From NCBI RefSeq assembly GCF_013372105.1, contig NZ_CP053825.1, positions 1,240,001 through 1,304,000 on the forward strand: DNA of 64,000 nucleotides. The letters are read 5' to 3'. Shown here one piece after another: positions 9,218 to 18,255 of the stretch; position 1 is the first letter of the stretch; each line of letters starts with the position of its first letter. Under the pieces are notes generated by a model. That model saw nothing but the letters and a program-made list of their open reading frames with translations, was not told the origin of the DNA and searched no databases. Both the position numbers and the translations under genes were made by a program. The stretch comes from Campylobacter armoricus (GTDB taxonomy: Bacteria > Campylobacterota > Campylobacteria > Campylobacterales > Campylobacteraceae).

Positions 9218-10060
9218 ATATTTTTTGGAAAAATATTTTTTTATAACACTTGGTGTTTTTAAAACATCATATACAAATTTTACAAAGCTATTAGATAATA
9301 AATACATTTTTTTATACCTTTTTATAGCTTTTTCACTTGGAAATAATTTAGTTTTAATAGCTTCTTGCGGTTTAGCCATGGGATTATATGTATTATTATT
9401 TATATCTTTTGCCAAAGAAATAAACTCATTAATAGGACTTCTTGGGCATATAGAGTAAATTTTAACATTATACTTTTTTTGCAAGAATCTTATGATTTCA
9501 ATATCTTTATTTTTATGATGAATATTGCTACTTTTTAAATCATACTTATATGTGCTATAAAAATGTGAATTTCCTTGTTCGTAAAAATCCATTCCTGCTA
9601 TATAAATTTTCTTATATCCACATGCTACAGCACAACAAATCGCATAAGTCCCAGTAAGCATTTCTGCCCGAGCAAAATTGTAACAAACATCAAAATCTAT
9701 AATGGCACTAAGCTCTGTTAATTTTGAAAAATAAACATCATATCCATTAGTAGCCAAAGGGAAAAAATATTTAAAATTTTCTCTAAATATTTTTTCTTTC
9801 CTATCTTGAAAATTATACATCTTACACACTATATTTTCACATTCATAATCACCATTTTGTATAAGTTTTTGCATCATATAATATTGTTCAAAAAATTCTC
9901 TAATGATAAAAAAACTAGCTTTTATTTTTCTTCCTAAATAATACTTTTCTTCCAAATAAAAATGATTACATCTAAATACATCATAATCTAATGGTAATAA
10001 AGAATAATCAATTTCTTCAATACTAGGACCATTACCAGCTACGACAACAGCTTCTTTCAT
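9209..10060 (-). CDS. cst: GT42 sialyltransferase-like enzyme (Cst family)
   Basis: A 283-residue protein resembling Campylobacter CstII, a CMP-sialic acid transferase of LOS. The start AGNGPSIEEIDYSLLP matches AGNGPSLKEIDYSRLP of CstII as I remember it. The FRCNHFYLEEKYYLG segment contains N32, equivalent to the active-site Asn31. YIAGMDFYEQGNS supplies the active-site Tyr, and HHKNKDIEIIRFL corresponds to the catalytic-His region. The C-terminus has the basic amphipathic stretch of membrane-bound family members. The only CMP-nonulosonate route in the window makes legionaminate-type sugars, so that may be the true donor (inference). G12 lies directly upstream of the ATG. Confidence 0.88.
   Translation of the reverse strand: MKEAVVVAGNGPSIEEIDYSLLPLDYDVFRCNHFYLEEKYYLGRKIKASFFIIREFFEQYYMMQKLIQNGDYECENIVCKMYNFQDRKEKIFRENFKYFFPLATNGYDVYFSKLTELSAIIDFDVCYNFARAEMLTGTYAICCAVACGYKKIYIAGMDFYEQGNSHFYSTYKYDLKSSNIHHKNKDIEIIRFLQKKYNVKIYSICPRSPINEFISLAKDINNNTYNPMAKPQEAIKTKLFPSEKAIKRYKKMYLLSNSFVKFVYDVLKTPSVIKKYFSKKYSR
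9217..9242 (+). terminator. Possible terminator after the GT2 gene at 8393
   Basis: A 9-bp AT-only stem (AATATTTTT/AAAAATATT) with a 3-base loop is followed by six T. It starts at the GT2 stop and lies inside the 3' end of the convergent gene. The stem has no G-C pair, so its strength is doubtful. Confidence 0.35.
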
Positions 10061-10065
10061 CTAAT

Positions 10066-10077
10066 CCCCCCCCCCCC
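10066..10077 (-). repeat. G12 tract in the 5' leader of the sialyltransferase gene
   Basis: Twelve C on the plus strand (G12 in the gene direction) lie 5 bases before the ATG at 10060, downstream of a TATAAT box. The tract occupies the Shine-Dalgarno region rather than the coding sequence, so length changes could alter translation initiation instead of shifting the reading frame. Confidence 0.85.
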
Positions 10078-10089
10078 AAAAAACGCAAA

Positions 10090-10095
10090 ATTATA
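10090..10095 (-). promoter_or_regulatory. Candidate -10 (TGATATAAT) of the sialyltransferase gene
   Basis: On the minus strand TATAAT preceded by TGA (an extended -10, common in Campylobacter) lies 12 bases before the G12 tract. The transcript would begin around 10083, making a leader of roughly 20-25 bases, half of it the G tract. Confidence 0.5.
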
Positions 10096-10122
10096 TCAAA
10101 AAAATTATTTAAAATTAAAAAA

Positions 10123-12048
10123 TTATAAACCTTTCAAAATTCTTTGTTCAATTTTTTCTATTAAATTTATAAACCCTCTTTTTATAAGTTCATCTTTTGT
10201 TAATACTATGCTTTTTTGTAAAACTTCTTTTTGAGAATCTATATGAGCTATAATAAGTTGTATCCAATTTAAATGTTCTTTTATCCATAACATTGATTTA
10301 TTATGGCTATCTTCTGGTGTTTTTGGATTTAACACATAGATTCTTGCTAAATTTAATTCAAATTGTCTGATTAAAGGATTAAGCACCTCACATAAACTAT
10401 ACATTAATAAACTTTCTACTTTTATTTTAATCATGTTTATTTTATGCATAATACTTTCTAATAATTTTTTATTATTTTCATGTTTTATCAAATTGATATC
10501 ATTTGATATTGATTTGAGTTCGTAATTAAAATCTTTACTTAATTTTTCACAATTTTGTATATCTTTATTTATTCTATAATATGCTTTTAATAATAACTCA
10601 TTTTGTTTATTTATACTTAAATTTGAAAGCTTAGGAAAAGATTTATCTAAATCTTTTTTTAGTAATTTTTCACATACCCTTGCAAAAGGTTCTTCTATAG
10701 TTCCATTAATTCTTACTCCTCCTTCCGTGCAATTATAAGTAATAGAAATATGATTTTTAGATATTAAATCTTCTAATATACTTTTAAACCAAAGCCAAAT
10801 GCAATGTGTTTTTACTAAACTATTTCCACCATAAGCTAAAGTATCCTCATAATTATATAAATCACTTTCATATCTTGATGTATGTTGATAATCTTTAGGA
10901 TGTGATTCCCCAATATCATTATAAGCTAAATCTTGTCCTATTAGTATAATGTTTTTATGACCTAAATTAAAAGCTAAAGTATATGCCATATGAGCTACAC
11001 TAGCTCCCATTCCAAAATATCCAAAATGATTAAGCTTTACATTAACAATAAAATTAGAAGGATTAGAAACTACACATATCCTACTCCCTATAGTCTGTTT
11101 ATTTTCTAAATATTTAATAGTATTTGGATGAACTACAGATTTTACAATAAATAAAATATCTTTATCAAATTCACCAAAGTCGTGATTAAAAAATTCACTT
11201 GTAAAATCGGTTCTCTCAAGCGAAAAAACATAATCAGGTTTGATATTTGCTTTTGCAAGTATAGGATAAGCACTATCAGCACAAAATATACTAGCTTTGC
11301 TTTGGTATTGTTTTAAAAGTGTAAGTTGCTTGGTTAAGCTAGGTCCTGTTGAGACTATGATAGCTGTATCGCTTAAATTTTTTCTTTTATTTAATAATTC
11401 TTTATAGCTTAAATTACACACCATCTTTGGTATATTGCAAATAAAATGCTCAATGCCTTGTAAATAATCTACAGGAGAATTTCCATGAGAAAATATACTT
11501 TCTTTAATCACTTCTTGTATTAAAGAATTCAGTTTTAAAATTTCTTCCTGATACCTGCCATCATAATAATTACAATGTATTTCTAAAAAATAAGTCCTTA
11601 AAAAGTTAAATATATAATTATTAGAACACAAAACTTTTAAATCATATTTGGTTATTTTTTTTGGGTTGATTAGTAACAATCTACCTTCTTTTAACTCTTT
11701 GGAGAAATCTAGAATGCTAAATATAGTATAAATAAGTCTTATATCAGATTCAAAAACTAATATCAATTTATGGTTTTTATTTTGCAAAAGAGCTTTATAT
11801 AAAATTCCATTTCCAAAACCATAAAAAAATAAAATAGGATATAAAAGATACTTATCATTGTATAAATTTAATGTTTTATTTAATTCTTCTAGTGGCTTAT
11901 CATAAAGCCTATCCCCCCCCCCGTCTATGATATTTATATCTAAATTGTCATCACCTTGCACTATTTGATAAGCTTGATTTACTTTTTTTAATTGTTCTTT
12001 TAAATTATAATCGAACAATGCATTAATGTTATTTTCTAAAATACTCAT
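10123..12048 (-). CDS. maf: Maf-family (DUF115) nonulosonate glycosyltransferase
   Basis: A protein of about 641 residues of the motility accessory factor family, whose members glycosylate flagellin with pseudaminic or legionaminic acid. The central core has IIVSTGPSLTKQL, FCADSAYPILAKANIKPDYVF-type and GMGASVAHMAY motifs, then IILIGQDLAY and SHPKDY, all characteristic of DUF115. I chose the ATG at 12048, which overlaps the ptmA TGA and has a GGGGG ribosome-site-like run before it; an ATG at 12060 is also open. A G10 tract early in the gene is in frame. The position after ptmA matches C. jejuni Cj1333 (pseD) by memory. Unusually, it sits inside an LOS locus. Confidence 0.87.
   Translation of the reverse strand: MSILENNINALFDYNLKEQLKKVNQAYQIVQGDDNLDINIIDGGGDRLYDKPLEELNKTLNLYNDKYLLYPILFFYGFGNGILYKALLQNKNHKLILVFESDIRLIYTIFSILDFSKELKEGRLLLINPKKITKYDLKVLCSNNYIFNFLRTYFLEIHCNYYDGRYQEEILKLNSLIQEVIKESIFSHGNSPVDYLQGIEHFICNIPKMVCNLSYKELLNKRKNLSDTAIIVSTGPSLTKQLTLLKQYQSKASIFCADSAYPILAKANIKPDYVFSLERTDFTSEFFNHDFGEFDKDILFIVKSVVHPNTIKYLENKQTIGSRICVVSNPSNFIVNVKLNHFGYFGMGASVAHMAYTLAFNLGHKNIILIGQDLAYNDIGESHPKDYQHTSRYESDLYNYEDTLAYGGNSLVKTHCIWLWFKSILEDLISKNHISITYNCTEGGVRINGTIEEPFARVCEKLLKKDLDKSFPKLSNLSINKQNELLLKAYYRINKDIQNCEKLSKDFNYELKSISNDINLIKHENNKKLLESIMHKINMIKIKVESLLMYSLCEVLNPLIRQFELNLARIYVLNPKTPEDSHNKSMLWIKEHLNWIQLIIAHIDSQKEVLQKSIVLTKDELIKRGFINLIEKIEQRILKGL
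11913..11922 (-). repeat. G10 tract in the maf gene
   Basis: C10 on the plus strand encodes the three Gly of IIDGGGDR about 45 codons into the gene. The present length keeps the frame open. C. jejuni maf genes are known for such contingency tracts. Confidence 0.88.
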
Positions 12049-12812
12049 CAAAGCCCCCATCCATCATCTACTATTATAGTTTGTCCTGTTATAAATTTAG
12101 AATAATCAGACATTAAAAACAACAAAGTTCCACACACATCATTAGCATCTAGCATACCTTTAGAGGCACAACACTTTCTATAAGCATCTAAAAAAACTTG
12201 AGGCTGATTGTCTTTTATACCACCAAAGGCTACGCTATTTACTCTTATATTTGTATTAAAAAGCTCCTTGGCAAGCCAAACGCCAAGATGGTTAATACCC
12301 GCTTTTATAACACTATATTCTAAAGAACTTTGCATGGAAGTTCCTTTATAATTTTCAAATTTAGGTGCATATACACCCATAATTGAACTAAGATTGATGA
12401 TATTTCCAAAACCTTGCTTTTTAAAAAATTTTACCATTATATTAGCTATAAAAATAAAACTAGCCAAATGTAAATTCAAACTCTCACAAATTTGCTCATA
12501 ACTTGCCTCATAATATTCAATCTTACCCCAGTCTTTACTGCAAGGATAAGCACAATTAACAAAAGCATCAATTTTTCCAAATTTTAAAACAGCTTCTTTT
12601 AAGCAATTCTCAATTGCTTTTTGATCATTTATGTCGATTTTTTTGCTTAAAATGCGTTCTTTATTGTTTAATTTTAATGCTAAGCGAAATAATCCCTCCT
12701 CATTAATATCTGCAATAATAATTTTTCCATTATGCTCTAAACACGCTTTGCTTAAAGCACTCCCTATGCGACCACATGCTCCTATTATAAATATTACTTT
12801 ATCTTTAATCAT
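12048..12812 (-). CDS. ptmA: Short-chain dehydrogenase PtmA
   Basis: A 254-residue SDR. The cofactor motif is an atypical GACGRIG near residues 12-18. The catalytic set includes NLSSIMG (Ser) and YSVIK (Tyr-x3-Lys). It ends with the usual TGQTIIVDDGWGL. PtmA was named for post-translational modification of flagellin in Campylobacter and sits in the legionaminate cluster. Its exact substrate is not settled by sequence; an oxidoreduction step on the amino-sugar precursor is the common view. The TAATG overlap with legF and the TGATG overlap with maf show tight translational coupling. Confidence 0.87.
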   Translation of the reverse strand: MIKDKVIFIIGACGRIGSALSKACLEHNGKIIIADINEEGLFRLALKLNNKERILSKKIDINDQKAIENCLKEAVLKFGKIDAFVNCAYPCSKDWGKIEYYEASYEQICESLNLHLASFIFIANIMVKFFKKQGFGNIINLSSIMGVYAPKFENYKGTSMQSSLEYSVIKAGINHLGVWLAKELFNTNIRVNSVAFGGIKDNQPQVFLDAYRKCCASKGMLDANDVCGTLLFLMSDYSKFITGQTIIVDDGWGL

Positions 12813-13519
12813 TAAAAATCTTCCTGTTTTAAATTAGCCTTTTTGATTAAAAATTCTACTATTTCAAAATCAAGCTCACTATCTATATCAAAGGCTGTTT
12901 TTTCATCCATTACATATAAACTTGTATCAGAACCAAAAACACTATCGCTATTTAAAAGTCTATTTTTCTCAAATATATAAATACTAGCATTCATATCATA
13001 ACATTTTGGACTACTTTGACGCGTAGTGAAATTTCCTTTTTTACTTGTGCTTATTTCATTGTCATAAATTTCTATAAGATTAAAATAAGGATTGCGTCTT
13101 GCAGGAGTAGCTGTGATTAGATTGGACTTTTTTTCTTGTTTAAAAAGCTCATAGGCTTTACAAATATCTTTACTATTTCGCAAAGGTGCAGAAGCATCAA
13201 GATCTATTATGGTTTTAAATTCTTTATTGTAGTATTTTTCACTTTTTAACAAACAATCTCGTATTGCTGGTAATTTTGCCGCATTATCAGATGATAACTC
13301 TTTATCTCTTTTAAAAAAAACCTCTCCGCCATACTTTAAAGCAACTTTAGCAATTTCATCACTATCTGTACTAATTACTATATGTTCAAAAAGTTTGGAA
13401 TTTTTAGCTTGGATTATACTATAAGCAATTAATTCTAAATCATTAATTTTTCTTATATTTTTATTTTTGACGCCTTTACTTCCACCTCTTGCACAAATAG
13501 TGCATAAAATATTATCCAT
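12812..13519 (-). CDS. legF: CMP-legionaminic acid synthetase (PtmB/LegF)
   Basis: A 235-residue cytidylyltransferase that activates a nonulosonic acid with CTP. The nucleotide-binding motif ARGGSKGVKNKNIRKI lies at residues 10-25. STDSDEIA and the LDASAPLRNSKDI segment follow the NeuA/LegF pattern, and FDIDSELDFEI is near the end. It belongs to the legI-legG-ptmE-ptmF-legF-ptmA run known from C. jejuni Cj1327-Cj1332. The product would feed the Maf protein, the GT42 enzyme, or both. Assignment to legionaminate rather than sialic acid or pseudaminate rests on the neighbours. Confidence 0.88.
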   Translation of the reverse strand: MDNILCTICARGGSKGVKNKNIRKINDLELIAYSIIQAKNSKLFEHIVISTDSDEIAKVALKYGGEVFFKRDKELSSDNAAKLPAIRDCLLKSEKYYNKEFKTIIDLDASAPLRNSKDICKAYELFKQEKKSNLITATPARRNPYFNLIEIYDNEISTSKKGNFTTRQSSPKCYDMNASIYIFEKNRLLNSDSVFGSDTSLYVMDEKTAFDIDSELDFEIVEFLIKKANLKQEDF

Positions 13520-14396
13520 TTTTAACCTTATCGCATAATTTCAATACTTTAAAAGCTTCATTTAAAGTGCATAAATTTTCATCTTTTTTTAAAATTGCTT
13601 TGTGCATATTTTTTAAAGTATTGATTGTATCATTTTCGTATTTTTTTTCTTCCGTTAAACCATTTTTATCAAAAATAAATAATTGATTTAAAATCAAATC
13701 AGCTTTGTAAGATTTTTCTTTAGAGCAAAATACAATTTCTCGTTTAATAAATTTAGAAAAATAATCAAGTCTTATATGAATTAACTTTTTCTTAGCTTTT
13801 AAAGCTAAAAAAGCAAAATCATCACTATTTATTTTAAGCTCTGAAATTTTTAAATTTTGACTATACAAAAGTTTTAAATGATTAAAAAAATAAAAAGTTA
13901 AATCAATCTCATGAGATAAATCTAGCAAAACCCCTCCACCTAATTCTTTTTTAGCACTATAATTTTGTCTATAATCACAATTTCTCCAATTTGGCAAATA
14001 TGAAGAACAAACAAATTTGGCAAAATAAATATCTTGATCATTTTGCACTATGCTTTTTAAATCTTTCACCAAGGGATTAAACCTTAAAAGATAAGCTATG
14101 TAAATTTGATTATTGAGACTAGGTATGAATTTTTTATATTTTTCAAATAAGGGTTTTTCAACCAAAATGATTTTATCTTTTACATTTTCATCTATGAATT
14201 TTAAAGTTTTAAAATGCTCTGTTGTTATATTTGCTATGATAAATAAATCATATTCTTTTAAATTTACTTCACTTATATGAAAAAAATTTCTTTGCTTATA
14301 AGTTTTAGAAACTATATCAACTTCATATCCAAGCTCTTTTAAGGCTAAAAAATGCTTTTTACCTATACTTCCAAATCCTATGATTAAAGCTTTCAT
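13512..14396 (-). CDS. ptmF: Gfo/Idh/MocA-type oxidoreductase PtmF
   Basis: A 294-residue NAD(P)-dependent oxidoreductase-like protein. The N-terminal Rossmann motif is IIGFGSIGKKH, and the VEKPLF motif near residue 80 is the family marker that holds the cofactor. LGGGVLLDLSHEID corresponds to the substrate-domain hinge. In Campylobacter PtmF acts with PtmE and PtmA to supply a GDP-activated glucosamine precursor for legionaminate; that role comes from family knowledge. It overlaps ptmE by 4 bases and legF by 8. Confidence 0.85.
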   Translation of the reverse strand: MKALIIGFGSIGKKHFLALKELGYEVDIVSKTYKQRNFFHISEVNLKEYDLFIIANITTEHFKTLKFIDENVKDKIILVEKPLFEKYKKFIPSLNNQIYIAYLLRFNPLVKDLKSIVQNDQDIYFAKFVCSSYLPNWRNCDYRQNYSAKKELGGGVLLDLSHEIDLTFYFFNHLKLLYSQNLKISELKINSDDFAFLALKAKKKLIHIRLDYFSKFIKREIVFCSKEKSYKADLILNQLFIFDKNGLTEEKKYENDTINTLKNMHKAILKKDENLCTLNEAFKVLKLCDKVKNG

Positions 14397-15421
14397 TGAA
14401 AATCTACAACCGCCTTTTCATACTCTTCAAGTCTTCCTATATCAATCCAATAATCTTGCAATACATAAGAATTTATTTTTAACTTTTTATCTAATAATAG
14501 TTTGATTAAATTAGGCATATCCAAATATGCATTTTTTTCAATATATTTTAAAACTTGTGGTTCTAATACATAAATTCCCGCGCTAACTAAAAAATTTTGC
14601 ACAGGTTTTTCTTTTATATCTTTTATAATATTATTAGAAATTTTTACAACACCATAAGGAATTTGAAATTCAAATTCTCTAAGTACAACGCTCATCATCG
14701 CTTTACTTTTTTTATGCTCTTTGATAAGTTGTTCAAAATCAAGTTTAGTTAGAATATCTCCATTCATCACAACAAACGAATCTTTCATATCTTTTATTAA
14801 AGATAAAGCCCCAGCTGTGCCAAGTTTTTGTTTTTCTTTAATGTAAGAAATTTCAATGCCAAGGTTCTTACCATTTTGAAAATAATCACAAATAACTTCT
14901 TTTTTGTAATTTACACAAAAAATAAATTTTTTAAAACCTTGTTTTTTGAAATTTAAAACAATATTTTCAAGTATAGGCTTTTTGCCTACTTTTAACATAG
15001 GTTTTGGGGTATTCTTAGTAAGCTCACCTAATCTACTTCCAAGACCTCCTACCATCAACACCACTTCGTTTTCAAAGCTTTTTTCTTTGAGAATTGAAGC
15101 AATGGATTTTATAGCTATGACTTCATTTTTATCGTTTAAAACAGGAAAATCATAAATATCAGTTTGACTAGCTAATTTTAAAAGCTCTTCCTTGCTTGTG
15201 CTTTCTTTTATAGTTAATGAATTTTTAGTATAAATAGCCTCTATACTATCACTAAGGTTTCCACCACTTAATAAAGCTCTTCTAATATTAGAATCACTAA
15301 TTACACCCAAGAATTTATTATTTTCTACCACCAAGGCTATTCTAACACGCTCATTACCTATAACTTTTAAAGCCTCTTGTATGCTTGCATTTTTAGTAAG
15401 TTTTAGTCTTTCTATACTCAT
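14393..15421 (-). CDS. ptmE: Glucosamine-1-phosphate guanylyltransferase PtmE
   Basis: A 342-residue fusion of two CBS domains (about 1-115) and a nucleotidyltransferase domain (about 120-342). The pyrophosphorylase loop reads MVGGLGSRLGELTKNTPKPM and is followed by NGDILTKLDF with its metal-binding Asp. PtmE makes GDP-GlcN, the activated entry sugar of the Campylobacter legionaminate route. The CBS pair suggests control by an adenine nucleotide. ATGA overlaps join it to legG upstream and ptmF downstream. Confidence 0.87.
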   Translation of the reverse strand: MSIERLKLTKNASIQEALKVIGNERVRIALVVENNKFLGVISDSNIRRALLSGGNLSDSIEAIYTKNSLTIKESTSKEELLKLASQTDIYDFPVLNDKNEVIAIKSIASILKEKSFENEVVLMVGGLGSRLGELTKNTPKPMLKVGKKPILENIVLNFKKQGFKKFIFCVNYKKEVICDYFQNGKNLGIEISYIKEKQKLGTAGALSLIKDMKDSFVVMNGDILTKLDFEQLIKEHKKSKAMMSVVLREFEFQIPYGVVKISNNIIKDIKEKPVQNFLVSAGIYVLEPQVLKYIEKNAYLDMPNLIKLLLDKKLKINSYVLQDYWIDIGRLEEYEKAVVDFQ

Positions 15422-16569
15422 TGTATATCCACAAATTTTTTATATAAAATATCTTTTAATGAAATATTTTTTAAAATATTTTTTATTAATAAACTTGTAT
15501 TTTTATATTCAAAAGGATTAATAAAGTTTTTTAATTTTTCTTGATATTCTTCAGTTTTAGCATATAAAAATGCCTCTTTTAAATTTACAATATCACAATT
15601 TATAATATTATCAGCAAAAATCCTTCCTTCTTGTCTATTGCCTATATTTATACAAGGTATTTTTAAAAAAGGGCTTTCACAAATCCCGCTGGAACTATTT
15701 CCTATAAGCATATTTGCTATTTTCATTAAGCTTAAATATTTTTTAGAGCCCAAATTATTAAATAATTTTGCTTTATGTGAATTTTTCATACAATATATAC
15801 TTAAAAGTTCATTTATATATAAACCATTTTCATCTGCATTTGCTTTAGTAAAAACTAAAGTAGAATTTTCCAAACTATCTAAAAACTCAAGTAGCAATTG
15901 TATTTCTTTTTTAATGCTTGATTTTTGTATGGTTTGAGGATGATAAGTTATCAAATACACATTTTCATTAAATTCCATATTTAATTCTTTTTGCAACTCA
16001 TCTTTACTTAAAAATTTCATATTTTTAATGATTTCTCCACCCAAAGAACCCACATTAAAAACCCTATCTTTACTTTCTCCAAGTTGCAAAATTCTATTTG
16101 CGTAAGTTTGAGTACTAACAAAATGCAAATGCGCCATTTTACTAATAGCATGCCTAATACTATCATCAATAGCCCCTAAAGTAAGCTCGCCACCGCAAAT
16201 ATGCGCTAAAGGAATTTGCATCATCAAACAAGTGCTAGCACAAGAAAGCATTTCATATCTATCGCCTAATATCACCACAATATCAGGTTTTAATTCTTCA
16301 AAAGCTTCACAAAGTGAAATTTGCAAAAGTCCCATACTTTTACAAATACCTATCCCATCATTGCTATTAAGTAAAATTGGAATTTTTTTATTGATATTAA
16401 ATTCTTTTTCTATTTCCTGATAAGTAAAACCAAAATCTTTACTTAAATGAGCTGCTGTGATAATAAGTTGTAAAGTTAATTCATCATCTTGTTCAATATG
16501 CTTACACAAATTTCTTAACAAATACCATTCAGCCCTAGTGCCACTAATAACACAAATTTTTCTACTCAT
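15418..16569 (-). CDS. legG: NDP-sugar hydrolysing 2-epimerase LegG (NeuC-like)
   Basis: A 383-residue member of the UDP-GlcNAc 2-epimerase family. The start CVISGTRAEWYLLR carries the GTRAE nucleotide-site motif. ILGDRYEMLSCA, HICGGELTLGAIDDSIRH and TYHPQT follow, as does GNSSSGICESP near the C-terminus. NeuC/LegG enzymes remove the nucleotide and invert C2 to give the manno-configured precursor for the NeuB-type condensation. I use the ATG at 16569; a TTG sits one codon earlier. It overlaps legI by 8 bases. Confidence 0.9.
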   Translation of the reverse strand: MSRKICVISGTRAEWYLLRNLCKHIEQDDELTLQLIITAAHLSKDFGFTYQEIEKEFNINKKIPILLNSNDGIGICKSMGLLQISLCEAFEELKPDIVVILGDRYEMLSCASTCLMMQIPLAHICGGELTLGAIDDSIRHAISKMAHLHFVSTQTYANRILQLGESKDRVFNVGSLGGEIIKNMKFLSKDELQKELNMEFNENVYLITYHPQTIQKSSIKKEIQLLLEFLDSLENSTLVFTKANADENGLYINELLSIYCMKNSHKAKLFNNLGSKKYLSLMKIANMLIGNSSSGICESPFLKIPCINIGNRQEGRIFADNIINCDIVNLKEAFLYAKTEEYQEKLKNFINPFEYKNTSLLIKNILKNISLKDILYKKFVDIQ

Positions 16570-17566
16570 CAATTAACTCATCTTCAACATAATCTCTACT
16601 AGCAATTTTACCTAAATATTTATCATACTTCATAGCACAAATTCCATTTCCTGGACGCTTTGTAGTAAGATTTTCTTCACTAAAGTATTCACCCTTTTTT
16701 ATAACTTTTTTAGCTACAAGGGATTTTCTAGCTATAATTTTGTTTTTACTTTCACTTTGACTTGGTTTTTTTATGCCATCTCCCAAGGCTTGTTCTAATT
16801 CTCTTATGCTCCTAATCATAGCTTTTAACTCATCAGGCTCTAAAGAAGCTTGATGATCAGGACCTTGCATGGTCTTATCTAAAGTAAAATGCTTTTCTAT
16901 CACACAAGCTCCCATAGCCACAGCTGCTATAGGTATAGTTATACCTAAAGTATGATCAGAATATCCTATGGGTAGATGAAAAGCATTTTTTAAAGTTAGC
17001 ATAGCTTTTAAATTTACATCTTCAAAAGGTGTAGGATACTCGGTATTACAATGCAAAATGATAATCTTATCTCTTTGGGTGCCATTTTGTATTAAAATTT
17101 CTAAAGTTTTTTCAATCTCGCCTAAAGTAGCCATTCCAGTTGATAAAATAATATTTTTATTTAAACTAGCAATTTTTTTTAGATAAGGAAGATTGGTTAT
17201 TTCTCCGCTTGGTATTTTAAAAATCTCCACACCAAGCTCTACAAGCAAATCAATGCTTTCTAAGTCAAAAGCAGTAGAAAGAAATTTAATATTACATTTT
17301 TTACAATGCTTTATTAAAATTTCATGATCTTGCTTAGAAAGTTCTAGTTTTTTAATCATATCAAGCTGATTTTGATTTTCATCAGTAGTTTGAAGTTGAT
17401 ACTCTGCTTTTTTTGCATTCTTACTTACACAATCACCAGCTATAAAGCTTTGAAATTTCACATAATCAGCACCAGCCTCACTAGCTACTTCAATAAGTTT
17501 TTTTGCGATATTTATATCACCATTATGATTAACTCCAGCTTCAGCTATGATTATGGTTTTTTGCAT
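16562..17566 (-). CDS. legI: Legionaminic acid synthase LegI (NeuB family)
   Basis: A 334-residue NeuB-family enzyme that condenses phosphoenolpyruvate with the 6-carbon amino sugar to form a nine-carbon nonulosonic acid. The N-terminal TIM barrel has EAGVNHNGDI, VKFQSF, FKIPSGEI, LSTGMAT, GYSDHT and EKHFTLD motifs. The C-terminal SAF (antifreeze-like) domain, about 275-334, contains TTKRPGNGI, which reaches over the partner active site in this family. A strong AAAGGAG precedes the ATG inside the end of the methyltransferase gene. Gene order fixes the Leg rather than Neu or Pse assignment. Confidence 0.9.
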   Translation of the reverse strand: MQKTIIIAEAGVNHNGDINIAKKLIEVASEAGADYVKFQSFIAGDCVSKNAKKAEYQLQTTDENQNQLDMIKKLELSKQDHEILIKHCKKCNIKFLSTAFDLESIDLLVELGVEIFKIPSGEITNLPYLKKIASLNKNIILSTGMATLGEIEKTLEILIQNGTQRDKIIILHCNTEYPTPFEDVNLKAMLTLKNAFHLPIGYSDHTLGITIPIAAVAMGACVIEKHFTLDKTMQGPDHQASLEPDELKAMIRSIRELEQALGDGIKKPSQSESKNKIIARKSLVAKKVIKKGEYFSEENLTTKRPGNGICAMKYDKYLGKIASRDYVEDELIDE

Positions 17567-17567
17567 T

Positions 17568-18245
17568 TTACTCCTTTATGCCAATATATATAAAATGATG
17601 AGCGCTTCCTTCATCTTCAAAATCAAATATATTTATGGGATCATACTCTCCTAAATATAAAGTTTTAAATGGTTTAAATAAAGCTATCATATCTTGTGCT
17701 TTTTCTATAAAATTTATATAACTTTCTTCCTTTAATCTAGCATTTAAAACAACCTTTCTTAAATCGGTATTTTCTTGTTTTATAGAATGCTTATAATAAC
17801 CATTTTTAGTACTCATCATACTTGCAAAGAAAATTGCACCATCATTGGATAAATCATAAAAATCATTTATAGTATTTTGCAATTGTTTAGATGGTATATA
17901 ATATAAACTTTGATTAGCAAAAATTAAATCCATTTTTTCTTGAAAAAGATGTTTAAAGCTAGAATTTGGTTCTATGATATGTAATCCCCCCCCCCCTAAT
18001 GATAACCTTTTCCAGTTTTCTTTTATGCTTGGTATTATATCTATACCAAAAGGTTTAAAACCCTTGCTCTTAAAATAAGCACAATGAGTACCATTGCCAC
18101 AGCCAAAATCTAGCATATTTCCACTAGTTTTATTTAGTTTATATTTTAAAATTCTTTCATAAAATCTTATTATATGGCCATCTGGATACACTATTCCATA
18201 ACCTTGTTGGTATTTTTTATCATAAGCTTTTAAAGATGAAATCAT
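17568..18245 (-). CDS. ptmH: SAM-dependent methyltransferase (PtmH-like), phase-variable
   Basis: A 225-residue class I methyltransferase. Motif I is MLDFGCGNGTHC near residues 44-55, followed by FGIDI (motif II). The DLIFANQSLYY segment is motif IV. An in-frame G11 tract encodes the Gly run of RLSLGGGGLH. The homologue in C. jejuni is, from memory, Cj1325/Cj1326, also split by a poly-G tract and linked to methylated legionaminate variants. It ends one base before legI, and its last codons carry the legI ribosome site. Confidence 0.8.
   Translation of the reverse strand: MISSLKAYDKKYQQGYGIVYPDGHIIRFYERILKYKLNKTSGNMLDFGCGNGTHCAYFKSKGFKPFGIDIIPSIKENWKRLSLGGGGLHIIEPNSSFKHLFQEKMDLIFANQSLYYIPSKQLQNTINDFYDLSNDGAIFFASMMSTKNGYYKHSIKQENTDLRKVVLNARLKEESYINFIEKAQDMIALFKPFKTLYLGEYDPINIFDFEDEGSAHHFIYIGIKE
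17986..17996 (-). repeat. G11 tract in the ptmH-like gene
   Basis: C11 on the plus strand lies about 83-87 codons into the methyltransferase. The frame is open as read. Losing or gaining one base would truncate the protein before motif IV. Confidence 0.88.
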
Positions 18246-18255
18246 AATTAATCCT

